Positions 1-4,994 of a stretch of 5,052 nucleotides of DNA are shown here, one piece after another (position 1 is the stretch's first letter; each line of letters opens with the position of its first letter). Source of the stretch: Microbacteriaceae bacterium (lineage in GTDB: Bacteria > Actinomycetota > Actinomycetes > Actinomycetales > Microbacteriaceae); assembly GCA_025464125.1 (NCBI GenBank), contig JAODLU010000237.1:1-5052 (forward strand), read 5' to 3'. Made by a program: the position numbers and the translations under genes. The notes beneath the pieces are model-generated. The model ran no database searches and was not told where the DNA came from. It saw only the letters and a program-made list of their open reading frames with translations.

Positions 1-2
1 TC

Positions 3-404
3 GCGGGCGCACGACTCGGATACCTTGCAGCAGATCCAGCGGTTATCGACGCCCTTCGCCTGGTGCGCTTGCCATACCATCTGTCAGCGTTGACGCAGGC
101 CGCAGCGAATGCCGCGCTCGCTCATGCACCGCAGATGCTAGCCATGGTCGACGACATCAAGGGCCAGCGGGATCGCCTGCTGCTGGAGCTCCCGAAACTC
201 GGATTCCACGCATGGCCGAGTTCGGCGAACTTCGTGCTGTTCGGGGGAGTACCTGACCCCGGCGCCGTGTTCGAAGCATTGCTTGCCCAGGGAATCATCA
301 TCCGCGATCTCTCCATCCCCGGGCACTTGCGGGTTACGGCGGGCACCGAAGCAGAGACAACCGCGTTCCTCGATGCGCTGGCCGGCCTCGACCTGCTTGC
401 CTGA
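3..404 (+). CDS. hisC: Histidinol-phosphate aminotransferase, C-terminal part (5' end outside window)
   Basis: PLP-dependent, cytosolic fold-type I aminotransferase that converts imidazole acetol-phosphate plus glutamate to L-histidinol-phosphate. The reading frame is open from the left edge, so only the last 133 residues are visible. The fragment opens with AGARLGY, the segment that directly follows the PLP-binding lysine (SKAF...AG.RLGY in the family). That lysine therefore lies a few residues off the window, and Arg4 of the fragment matches the arginine that contacts the PLP phosphate. LPYHLSALTQAAANAAL, SSANFVLF (fragment residues 73-80) and LRVTAGT (Arg110 is the probable substrate carboxylate-binding arginine) are further family blocks. 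A GTG at 63 is internal and is not the start. The TGA stop is followed 39 nt later by hisB, which fits an actinobacterial his operon. No damage is visible. Confidence 0.95.
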   Translation, partial: AGARLGYLAADPAVIDALRLVRLPYHLSALTQAAANAALAHAPQMLAMVDDIKGQRDRLLLELPKLGFHAWPSSANFVLFGGVPDPGAVFEALLAQGIIIRDLSIPGHLRVTAGTEAETTAFLDALAGLDLLA

Positions 405-431
405 GCGGCTGGGGCTTTCCTGCCCAATCGG

Positions 432-437
432 TAGGAT
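432..437 (+). promoter_or_regulatory. Possible -10 element (leaderless hisB) or ribosome-binding site
   Basis: TAGGAT fits the TAnnnT consensus of actinobacterial -10 elements and ends 6 nt before the hisB ATG. At that distance the transcript would begin at or next to the start codon, a leaderless mRNA of the kind common in Actinobacteria. The same bases include AGGA (433-436), 7 nt from the ATG, so they could equally be a modest Shine-Dalgarno sequence for a gene transcribed from upstream. No good -35 box is seen around 408-415. The two readings cannot be separated from sequence alone. Confidence 0.3.
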
Positions 438-443
438 TGCAGC

Positions 444-1049
444 ATGACCAACCAGCGCGTGGCGCACGTCAGGCGCGAGACGAGCGAGTCGAGCATCGAC
501 CTCTCGCTTGACCTTGATGGCACCGGAACATCCTCGATCGACACCTCTGTGCCGTTCTACGACCACATGCTGACGGCTTTCTCAAAGCATTCACTGATCG
601 ACCTCACGGTGAAGGCGTCGGGCGACACTGAGATCGACGTGCACCACACCGTCGAAGACATCGGCATCGTGCTGGGCCAGGCGATTCGCGAGGCGCTTGG
701 CGACAAGGCAGGCATCGCGAGGTTCGGCGATGCCATGGTGCCGCTCGATGAGGCTCTCGTTCAGGCAGTTGTCGATGTTTCCGGTCGCCCGTTCCTGGTT
801 CACACTGGCGAGCCAACCGGGTTCGAGCACCACCTCATCGGCGGCCACTTTACAGGCTCCATGGTCCGCCACGTATTCGAGGCGATCACATTCAATGCCG
901 GCCTCACCGTGCACATCACCGTGCTCGGCGGGCGCGATCCTCACCACATTGCTGAGGCCGAGTTCAAGGCTTTCGCGCGCGCACTGCGCCAGGCCGTGGC
1001 GCTGGACGCTCGTGTCAGCGGCATCCCGTCCACCAAGGGCGCCCTGTAA
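444..1049 (+). CDS. hisB: Imidazoleglycerol-phosphate dehydratase
   Basis: Cytosolic manganese enzyme that dehydrates imidazole glycerol-phosphate to imidazole acetol-phosphate, the substrate of HisC encoded next door. The protein has 201 residues, the usual size of the monofunctional enzyme; the enterobacterial phosphatase half is absent. Both duplicated metal-binding signatures are intact: HHTVED at residues 67-72 and DPHHIAEAE at 165-173. VPFYDHML (36-43), DVSGRPF (111-117) and the C-terminal STKG (196-199, phosphate-binding end) are also conserved. The ATG at 444 gives the normal N-terminus (RVAHVRRET...), and AGGA stands 7 nt upstream. The gene ends with TAA directly followed by in-frame TGA, a double stop. 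The hisH start lies 31 nt downstream, so co-transcription is likely. Confidence 0.97.
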   Translation: MTNQRVAHVRRETSESSIDLSLDLDGTGTSSIDTSVPFYDHMLTAFSKHSLIDLTVKASGDTEIDVHHTVEDIGIVLGQAIREALGDKAGIARFGDAMVPLDEALVQAVVDVSGRPFLVHTGEPTGFEHHLIGGHFTGSMVRHVFEAITFNAGLTVHITVLGGRDPHHIAEAEFKAFARALRQAVALDARVSGIPSTKGAL

Positions 1050-1080
1050 TGATGCTTGGCACAGATATGTGTTGCGCGAG

Positions 1081-1719
1081 ATGAGCCAGCCATCCGTCGT
1101 CGTACTCGATTACGGTTCCGGCAATGTCCACTCGGCCGTCAAGGCCCTGGAGAGCGCCGGAGCCTCGGTCGAGCTCACCGCTGACCGTACGAAAGTGATG
1201 GAGGCCGATGGGCTTCTCGTTCCTGGCGTCGGCGCGTTCGCCGCGGTCATGTCCCAGCTGGTCGCCGCCAGGGGAGCTGAGTTGATAGATCGGCGTCTCG
1301 CCGGTGGTCGGCCGGTGCTCGGCATTTGTGTCGGCATGCAGGTGCTATTCGACAGCGGCGTCGAGCGTGGCAAGGGTACAGACGGGCTCGGCGAGTGGCC
1401 GGGAACGATCACAGAGCTCAACGCCCCCGTGCTTCCCCACATGGGCTGGAACACGGTGGAAGCCCCGCAGGATTCAGTGCTTTTCGAGGGCATACGCGAC
1501 GAGCGGTTTTATTTCGTGCACTCATATGCCGCGACCGAGTGGGCCATCGAGACGCAGCCTCCATACCCGCCAGCGCGTCTCACCTGGGCGCAGCACGGTT
1601 CGCGCTTTCTCGCAGCAGTAGAGAACGGGCCATTGTCAGCCACGCAGTTTCACCCGGAGAAATCGGGGGAGCCGGGCATCCGTCTCCTGAAGAACTGGAT
1701 TGGGTCGCTCAAGAAGTGA
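1081..1719 (+). CDS. hisH: Imidazole glycerol phosphate synthase, glutamine amidotransferase subunit
   Basis: Class I (triad) glutaminase that releases ammonia from glutamine and channels it to HisF, which makes imidazole glycerol-phosphate and AICAR from PRFAR. The 212 residues match family length. Visible signatures are DYGSGN (10-15), PGVGAF (48-53), GICVGMQ (81-87) with nucleophile Cys83, PHMGWN (119-124), YFVHSY (144-149) and [10 protein letters not shown] (187-196) with His191 and Glu193 completing the triad. ATG 1081 is chosen because the conserved strand [10 protein letters not shown] begins at residue 6. In-frame GTG 1069 and TTG 1072 would add only three or four residues, and none of the three has a strong Shine-Dalgarno sequence, so translation may depend on coupling to hisB. 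hisF, the obligate partner, is not adjacent within this window. Confidence 0.97.
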   Translation: MSQPSVVVLDYGSGNVHSAVKALESAGASVELTADRTKVMEADGLLVPGVGAFAAVMSQLVAARGAELIDRRLAGGRPVLGICVGMQVLFDSGVERGKGTDGLGEWPGTITELNAPVLPHMGWNTVEAPQDSVLFEGIRDERFYFVHSYAATEWAIETQPPYPPARLTWAQHGSRFLAAVENGPLSATQFHPEKSGEPGIRLLKNWIGSLKK

Positions 1720-1756
1720 TCACCGCAACCCGGCCGCACCGCCGAGAAATGACACG

Positions 1757-2506
1757 ATGAGCCCGATCGCGACCATCCCGAAACTCATCCTCCTGCCAGC
1801 AGTTGACGTAGCTGACGGCAAAGCAGTGCGCCTCACGCAGGGCGAAGCCGGCAGCGAAACCAGCTATGGCAGCCCGATGGATGCCGCTGCTGACTGGGTG
1901 GAGCAGGGTGCCGAGTGGATCCACCTCGTAGACCTCGACGCCGCTTTCGGCAGGGGCGACAACCGTGAGGTCATCCGCCGGGTGATCAAGCACATCCCGC
2001 GCAGTGTTCATGTCGAACTCTCGGGCGGCATCCGGGACGACGCGAGTCTTGAGGCAGCGCTGGCCACCGGGGCGAAGCGCATCAACCTCGGCACCGCGGC
2101 ACTCGAGAATCCCGAGTGGGCGGCGCATGTGATCGCCGAGTTCGGCGAGGCGATCGCCGTCGGCCTCGATGTCAGGGGCACGACTCTCGCCGCACGCGGC
2201 TGGACCCAGGATGGCGGGGACCTGTGGGAGGTTCTCGACCGACTGGAAGGGGCCGGATGCTCGCGCTACGTGCTCACCGATGTCACCAAGGACGGCACAC
2301 TCACGGGTCCGAATCTCGATCTCCTGCGGCAGGTAGCCGAGCGCACGGATAAGCCAGTCATTGCTTCAGGCGGAGTCTCGAGCCTCGATGACATCGCCGC
2401 GATCCGGCAGCTCGTCCAGTTCGGCGTCGAGGGAGCGATCGTGGGTAAGGCGCTGTACGCAAAAGCATTCACTCTCACCGAGGCACTGGATGTCGCGGGC
2501 GACTAG
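1757..2506 (+). CDS. priA: Phosphoribosyl isomerase A (HisA/TrpF-type, PriA)
   Basis: TIM-barrel isomerase converting ProFAR to PRFAR in histidine synthesis. In most Actinobacteria the same enzyme also isomerises phosphoribosylanthranilate for tryptophan synthesis. The protein has 249 residues. The general base is probably Asp17 (LLPAVDV) and the general acid Asp175 (LTDVTKDGT). [10 protein letters not shown] (86-95), [10 protein letters not shown] (203-212) and GAIVGKALY (226-234) are the phosphate-binding and barrel motifs. [12 protein letters not shown] (146-157) holds the Arg147 and Trp149 that mark PriA rather than plain HisA, by recall of Mycobacterium and Streptomyces sequences. The symbol hisA would also be acceptable. 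ATG 1757 is preferred over upstream in-frame codons because homologues begin near LILLPAVD; only a weak GAGAA lies upstream. hisH ends 37 nt before, and the stop overlaps the next start. Confidence 0.95.
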   Translation: MSPIATIPKLILLPAVDVADGKAVRLTQGEAGSETSYGSPMDAAADWVEQGAEWIHLVDLDAAFGRGDNREVIRRVIKHIPRSVHVELSGGIRDDASLEAALATGAKRINLGTAALENPEWAAHVIAEFGEAIAVGLDVRGTTLAARGWTQDGGDLWEVLDRLEGAGCSRYVLTDVTKDGTLTGPNLDLLRQVAERTDKPVIASGGVSSLDDIAAIRQLVQFGVEGAIVGKALYAKAFTLTEALDVAGD

Positions 2507-3282
2507 TGGCGGGCGCTGACTCCCCGCCGAGCGCTGATTCGGCAGGCACCCCGTGGGCCGGCAGGCACTTCGACGACAATGCTTTCGCAGCTGACGATGG
2601 CAAAGCGCCCGAGAAGCTCATTGAGGCGTTACGACGGTTCCGCTCGAGGGAGCTGGGCGAGGCCGATGTTGTGGATGCCCTGCGCGGGTCCAGGCTGCTC
2701 ATTCCGCTTGTGGCCCGTCTCGGTGAGGCGAGCATGGGAGAGCACGGTCATCCGGTCGACAAGAGCGCCGAGCTGGCGATCGTCACAGTCGCTGGCCCGG
2801 ATGGGCGCAATGTGCTGCCCGCGTTCAGCTCAACCGACGCGATGCGCGTGTGGAACCCGAAGGCACGACCGGTGCCCGCTGACGGCGCGCGAGTGGCCCT
2901 GGCCGCGGCAAGCGAGGACACCGAACTCGTGGTGCTCGATCCGACCTCGGCTACCGAGTTCGCGATCCGTCGCCCGGCACTCTGGGCCATCGCCCAGTCG
3001 AAGCCCTGGATACCGAGTTACCTCGACCCTGAGGTGCTCGACGCGTTGCTCGCCTCAGCCGAGCCGGAGCCGCAGGTGGTGAGCGTGCTGCTCGATGCAG
3101 GGGATCCGGATTCCCGCCTCGCCGGCCCCGAACTGCTCGTGCGCCTCGGACTGAGGCCAGGGCTCGACCGCCTCGCGCTCGACGGATTACTCGCCCGCCT
3201 CCAGTCGCGATGGGCCGCCGATGCGCTGCTCACCGCTCGCGTGGACTCGCTGAAAGTGCAGCTGGAGTCCACGGCGGGATAG
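2506..3282 (+). CDS. SseB family protein of unknown function
   Basis: A 258-residue predicted cytosolic protein with no signal peptide or membrane segment. It resembles the SseB N-terminal domain proteins often found beside hisA in Actinobacteria. The N-terminus is variable, then comes GRHFDDNAFAADDG (19-32), a block typical of this actinobacterial branch. The SseB-like core runs roughly from residue 36 to 170: LIPLVARLG (65-73), a substrate-less looking VLPAFSSTDAMRVW (103-116), ARPVPADG (120-127) and IRRPALWAIAQ (154-164). The remainder is Leu/Ala-rich and probably helical. No catalytic motif is recognised. The GTG start shares a base with the priA stop (TAGTG), which suggests translational coupling; no convincing independent Shine-Dalgarno sequence precedes it, and the next in-frame Met is only at residue 77. 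Membership of the his operon does not show a histidine-related role. Confidence 0.85.
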   Translation: MAGADSPPSADSAGTPWAGRHFDDNAFAADDGKAPEKLIEALRRFRSRELGEADVVDALRGSRLLIPLVARLGEASMGEHGHPVDKSAELAIVTVAGPDGRNVLPAFSSTDAMRVWNPKARPVPADGARVALAAASEDTELVVLDPTSATEFAIRRPALWAIAQSKPWIPSYLDPEVLDALLASAEPEPQVVSVLLDAGDPDSRLAGPELLVRLGLRPGLDRLALDGLLARLQSRWAADALLTARVDSLKVQLESTAG

Positions 3283-3296
3283 AACGCGCCAGCGCC

Positions 3297-3653
3297 TTAT
3301 GCGTAAACCGGGCCAGTGAGCTTCTCGCCGGGACCGAAGCCGGGGGCGTCAGGCATTGGAGACGCTTCGCGAAAAGCGAGTTGTAGGGATCTGAGCCCGT
3401 CGCGCAGCGGTCGGGCGTGCTGGTCACCAAGGTCGGGCACTGATGCGGTAATGAGGCCGGCGAGAGCCTGGATGAGTTTGCGTGCTTCGTCGAGATCGGT
3501 GTCGGCCTCCGGATCATCGGTCAGGCCGCACTTGATTGCTGCTGCGCTCATCAGGTGCACCGCAACGGTGGTGATCACCTCGACAGCAGGGACCTCAGCG
3601 ATATCCCTGGCCTCGTCATCCGCGAACAGGTTGTCATGTGGGGTATCGCTCAT
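3297..3653 (-). CDS. DUF1844 family protein of unknown function
   Basis: Small acidic soluble protein of 118 residues that resembles DUF1844 proteins encoded next to infC in many Actinobacteria. The conserved core is PAVEVITTVAVHLMSAAA (22-39), then DLDEARKLIQALAGLI and the block PLRDGLRSLQLAFREAS, ending in a GPGEKLTGPVYA tail. It appears to be all alpha-helical, without transmembrane segments or a known catalytic motif. The ATG (complement of 3651-3653) has an excellent Shine-Dalgarno sequence AGAGGA (complement of 3661-3666) with a 7-nt gap. The gene is divergent from infC and converges on sseB with only 14 nt between stop codons, so the two transcripts probably overlap at their 3' ends. 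The neighbourhood suggests a link to translation or growth, but nothing in the sequence tests this. Confidence 0.88.
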   Translation of the reverse strand: MSDTPHDNLFADDEARDIAEVPAVEVITTVAVHLMSAAAIKCGLTDDPEADTDLDEARKLIQALAGLITASVPDLGDQHARPLRDGLRSLQLAFREASPMPDAPGFGPGEKLTGPVYA

Positions 3654-3660
3654 GGGGAGT

Positions 3661-3666
3661 TCCTCT
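3661..3666 (-). promoter_or_regulatory. Ribosome-binding site of the DUF1844 gene
   Basis: AGAGGA on the minus strand, 7 nt before the ATG, which supports the chosen start. It abuts the possible plus-strand -10 element at 3666-3674, so the control regions of the two divergent genes are interleaved. Confidence 0.7.
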
Positions 3667-3674
3667 GTTACACT
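3666..3674 (+). promoter_or_regulatory. Candidate extended -10 promoter element for infC
   Basis: TGTTACACT reads as TGn followed by TACACT, an extended -10 hexamer matching TATAAT at positions 1, 2, 4 and 6. Transcription would begin near 3681, just before the hairpin at 3685-3707, giving a leader of about 265 nt. No good -35 is found at 16-18 nt spacing, so confidence is low. Confidence 0.3.
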
Positions 3675-3684
3675 GAACGCTGGC

Positions 3685-3707
3685 TTCGAGGCCTCTATTG
3701 GCTCGAA
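3685..3707 (+). repeat. Inverted repeat / hairpin in infC leader, 8 bp with one bulge
   Basis: TTCGAG, one bulged G (3691) and CC pair with GGCTCGAA (3700-3707) around the six-base loop TCTATT. If transcription starts at the first candidate promoter, this hairpin forms the very 5' end of the mRNA. No T-run follows, so it is not an intrinsic terminator. Confidence 0.5.
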
Positions 3708-3713
3708 ACGAAA

Positions 3714-3729
3714 GTGGAGATTCTCCCAC
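3714..3729 (+). repeat. Small hairpin in infC leader
   Basis: GTGGAG (3714-3719) pairs with CTCC-AC (3723-3729, C3727 bulged) around the loop ATT. The stem is six base pairs, a weak structure by itself, noted because it directly follows the hairpin at 3685-3707. Confidence 0.3.
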
Positions 3730-3735
3730 CCGCGC

Positions 3736-3763
3736 TTGACCGCCTAGCTGCAATCGCTAAACA
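3736..3763 (+). promoter_or_regulatory. Second candidate promoter for infC
   Basis: TTGACC (3736-3741) matches the -35 consensus at five of six positions. It is followed after 16 nt by TAAACA (3758-3763), a poor -10 that lacks the final T. Initiation would be near 3770, giving a 5' end just before the two-level hairpin at 3780. The good -35 and weak -10 leave this uncertain. Confidence 0.25.
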
Positions 3764-3779
3764 AGGTTACCGGGTTGTT

Positions 3780-3836
3780 GGCACCCCCCTTTGTGAGATA
3801 GACCCTGTCTGTCTCAAGAAGGAGATTTTGGGTGCC
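3780..3836 (+). repeat. Two-level hairpin (nested stems) in infC leader
   Basis: The outer stem GGCACCC (3780-3786) is perfectly complementary to GGGTGCC (3830-3836). Inside it, UGAGAUAGAC (3794-3803) pairs with GUCUGUCUCA (3807-3816) over ten base pairs, one of them a U-G wobble, around the loop CCU. Between the inner stem and the closing strand lies AAGGAG (3819-3824), and the closing strand contains the GTG start (3832) of a small ORF. The outer 5' strand could also pair with GTGCC at 3837-3841, an alternative register. Pairing was worked out by eye; no energy was computed. Confidence 0.6.
3819..3824 (+). promoter_or_regulatory. Shine-Dalgarno sequence of a leader ORF
   Basis: AAGGAG, inside the longer purine run AAGAAGGAGA, stands 7 nt before GTG 3832. 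It is as good as the infC and rpmI ribosome-binding sites in this window, yet no annotated-size gene follows it, which is why the short ORF downstream is called. Confidence 0.45.
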
Positions 3837-3900
3837 GTGCCAGTTGGTGTGGGATTCGTCCCATTTCGGCTCGCGCGTTTCTCCTGCTCGTCCCGGTTAG
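3832..3900 (+). CDS. Possible 22-residue leader peptide upstream of infC
   Basis: A GTG-initiated frame of 22 codons ends at TAG 3898-3900, 46 nt before the infC start. A consensus Shine-Dalgarno sequence at ideal distance is the main support. The peptide begins [10 protein letters not shown], has Cys3 and Trp7, and ends PARPG; it has no signal peptide or membrane segment and no run of one amino acid of the classic attenuator type. The start codon lies in the closing strand of the hairpin 3780-3836, and codons 7-11 fall in the hairpin 3850-3863. Ribosomes on this ORF would therefore melt both, and would also cover TCTCCT (3880-3885), which is complementary to nearby ribosome-binding sites. 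I do not recognise the peptide. A cis-acting role is inference; it may instead be a chance frame. Confidence 0.4.
   Translation: MPCQLVWDSSHFGSRVSPARPG
3850..3863 (+). repeat. Perfect hairpin with TTCG tetraloop
   Basis: TGGGA and TCCCA are perfectly complementary around TTCG, and a G-U pair (3849/3864) could extend the stem. UUCG loops are often very stable, although here the closing pair is A-U instead of the optimal C-G. Only TTT follows, so it is not a terminator. It lies within the leader ORF. Confidence 0.5.
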
Positions 3901-3934
3901 GCATCCGCCAGTCCGAGGGTCACGAGTTCCAACC

Positions 3935-3940
3935 AAGGAG
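3935..3940 (+). promoter_or_regulatory. infC ribosome-binding site that fixes an ATC start
   Basis: AAGGAG is followed by six bases (TTACGC) and then ATC 3947, the codon in register with the conserved IF3 N-terminus. This spacing is the decisive evidence for the non-AUG start. AGGAG is complementary to CTCCT at 3881-3885. Confidence 0.85.
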
Positions 3941-3946
3941 TTACGC

Positions 3947-4954
3947 ATCAGCGATCCCCGTACCAATGACCGAATCCGCGTACCGGAGGTCAGGCTTGTT
4001 GGCCCCAATGGCGAACAGGTCGGTGTCGTGCGCATTGAAGACGCAATTCGTCTTGCCCAGGAGGCAGACCTGGATTTGGTCGAGGTTGCTCCCAATTCCA
4101 AGCCTCCGGTTGCCAAGATCATGGATTTCGGCAAGTTCAAGTACGAAACAGCGCAGAAGGCCAAAGAAGCCAAGCGCAACCAGTCGAACACGATCCTTAA
4201 AGAGGTGCGCTTTCGCCTGAAGATCGACGTTCACGACTACGAGACCAAGCGCAAGCGTGCCGAGGGATTCCTGCAGGCCGGTGACAAGGTGAAAGCGATG
4301 ATCTTGTTCCGCGGTCGTGAGCAGTCACGCCCAGAACAGGGTGTTCGGCTCCTTCAGCGTTTTGCCGAAGACGTCGCTGAGTTCGGTACGGTCGAATCCA
4401 CTCCGACCATCGATGGTCGCAACATGGTTATGGTCATCGGTCCGCTGAAGACCAAGGCCGAGGTCAAGGCCGAGCACGACGCGAAGAAGCCAGCACCGCG
4501 AGAGCGAACTGAGCGTCCTGTCGAGTTCGATCCGACTCTCGGGCCAGAGACGATCGTCGAGCCAGCTGCCGCTCCAGCGACTGTTGTTGCACCGGCTGCT
4601 GCGGTTGCGACGGCGACTGAGGCAGTTGCAACTCCGGTTGCTGCCGAACTTCAGGCTCCGAAAGCCACCCCGCCGGTTGAAGCGCCGGCGGCCGCGGTCC
4701 CTGTCGAGGCCCCCAAGTCGGCAGAGCCCACGAAGGTCGCAGCGTCCAAGGCTGGTCCGGCCCCTCGCGCGACGCCAGCTGCAGCGCCCAAACCCGCCGC
4801 CGCACCGACCCCTGGCACTGCGCCGAAGCCGGCCGCAGCACGGCCCGCGGTTCCGAAGGCTCCGGCAGCTACGCCGAAGCCCGCAACGCCTGCCTCCGCT
4901 GCAAAGCCGAAGGCGGCACCCAAGACTGCACCAGCAGATGTCACCGCTGACTAG
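3947..4954 (+). CDS. infC: Translation initiation factor IF-3 with ATC start and long Ala/Pro/Lys tail
   Basis: IF3 binds the 30S subunit, prevents premature 50S joining and checks the start codon-initiator tRNA match. The protein has 335 residues against about 180-220 in most bacteria. The N-terminal domain (about 1-75) has [19 protein letters not shown] at 2-20, then DLDLVEVAP (41-49) and [11 protein letters not shown] (57-67). A Lys-rich linker precedes the C-terminal domain (about 84-170), with [10 protein letters not shown] (85-94), HDYETK (96-101), [10 protein letters not shown] (121-130) and DGRNMVMV (156-163). The extra length is a low-complexity tail. The start is ATC 3947: back to the in-frame stop at 3794 there is no ATG, GTG or TTG, and GTG 4028 would delete 27 conserved residues. 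AUU or AUC starts are known for infC in other bacteria and let IF3 repress its own synthesis. rpmI follows after 40 nt. Confidence 0.95.
   Translation: MSDPRTNDRIRVPEVRLVGPNGEQVGVVRIEDAIRLAQEADLDLVEVAPNSKPPVAKIMDFGKFKYETAQKAKEAKRNQSNTILKEVRFRLKIDVHDYETKRKRAEGFLQAGDKVKAMILFRGREQSRPEQGVRLLQRFAEDVAEFGTVESTPTIDGRNMVMVIGPLKTKAEVKAEHDAKKPAPRERTERPVEFDPTLGPETIVEPAAAPATVVAPAAAVATATEAVATPVAAELQAPKATPPVEAPAAAVPVEAPKSAEPTKVAASKAGPAPRATPAAAPKPAAAPTPGTAPKPAAARPAVPKAPAATPKPATPASAAKPKAAPKTAPADVTAD
4559..4951 (+). repeat. Low-complexity Ala/Pro/Lys coding region (IF3 C-terminal tail)
   Basis: Residues 205-335 of IF3 are almost entirely Ala, Pro, Thr, Val, Lys and Glu, with recurring units such as PKPAAAP and TPKPA and matching short DNA repeats (CGCCGAAGCC occurs twice). 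Charge is partitioned: Glu occurs only up to about residue 260, while residues 261-330 contain Lys/Arg and no acidic residue. The segment is expected to be disordered. Its composition also opens long spurious reading frames on the other strand. Confidence 0.85.
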
Positions 4955-4982
4955 CCACCTGGCCAGCTGAGAACGATCACAC

Positions 4983-4988
4983 AAGGAG
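4983..4988 (+). promoter_or_regulatory. Ribosome-binding site of rpmI
   Basis: AAGGAG stands 6 nt before ATG 4995, confirming the rpmI start. The preceding intergenic stretch (4955-4982) shows no terminator, so infC and rpmI are probably co-transcribed. Confidence 0.8.
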
Positions 4989-4994
4989 AAAATA

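Larger units (their letters stand above)
3654..3946 (+). promoter_or_regulatory. infC upstream control region and structured leader
   Basis: This 293-nt interval between the divergent DUF1844 and infC starts holds no normal-size gene. Reading along the + strand it contains a candidate extended -10 (3666-3674), a bulged hairpin (3685-3707), a small hairpin (3714-3729), a second promoter-like pair (3736-3763), a two-level hairpin (3780-3836), a Shine-Dalgarno sequence with a 22-codon ORF (3819-3900), a tetraloop hairpin (3850-3863) and the infC Shine-Dalgarno sequence (3935-3940). The density of inverted repeats in a ribosomal-protein operon leader suggests post-transcriptional control. No intrinsic terminator with a U-tract is seen, so control by translation is more likely than by simple attenuation. 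The assignment as a regulatory leader is inference. Confidence 0.6.

Noticed and set aside
412..425. GGGC/GCCC inverted repeat between hisC and hisB
   Set aside because: Only four base pairs and no following T-run, so not a terminator.
1056..1071. TTGGCA with TATGTG before hisH as a promoter
   Set aside because: The hexamers are only 4 nt apart, far too close for a sigma-70-type promoter.
697..1080. Extension of the hisH frame upstream to 697
   Set aside because: It overlaps hisB out of frame. The hisH family begins at about residue 1 of the ATG at 1081.
1700..1756. Upstream ATG for hisA/priA at 1700
   Set aside because: It would overlap the end of hisH and add 19 residues unlike the family N-terminus; homologues begin just before LILLPAVD.
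3283..3304. Bidirectional terminator between the convergent sseB and DUF1844 genes
   Set aside because: The gap is 14 nt, and only a weak ACGC/GCGT pairing with a large loop is present.
4028..4030. GTG as infC start
   Set aside because: It falls at residue 28, inside the conserved N-terminal domain (VGVVRIEDA), and no ribosome-binding site precedes it at proper distance.
3555..4220. Plus-strand frame of 221 codons running through the infC leader
   Set aside because: It is antisense to DUF1844 at one end and out of frame with infC at the other, has no ribosome-binding site and no family resemblance.
4959..4966. CTGGCCAG palindrome between infC and rpmI
   Set aside because: A perfect 8-base palindrome with no loop or T-run; it is likely chance and does not form a terminator.
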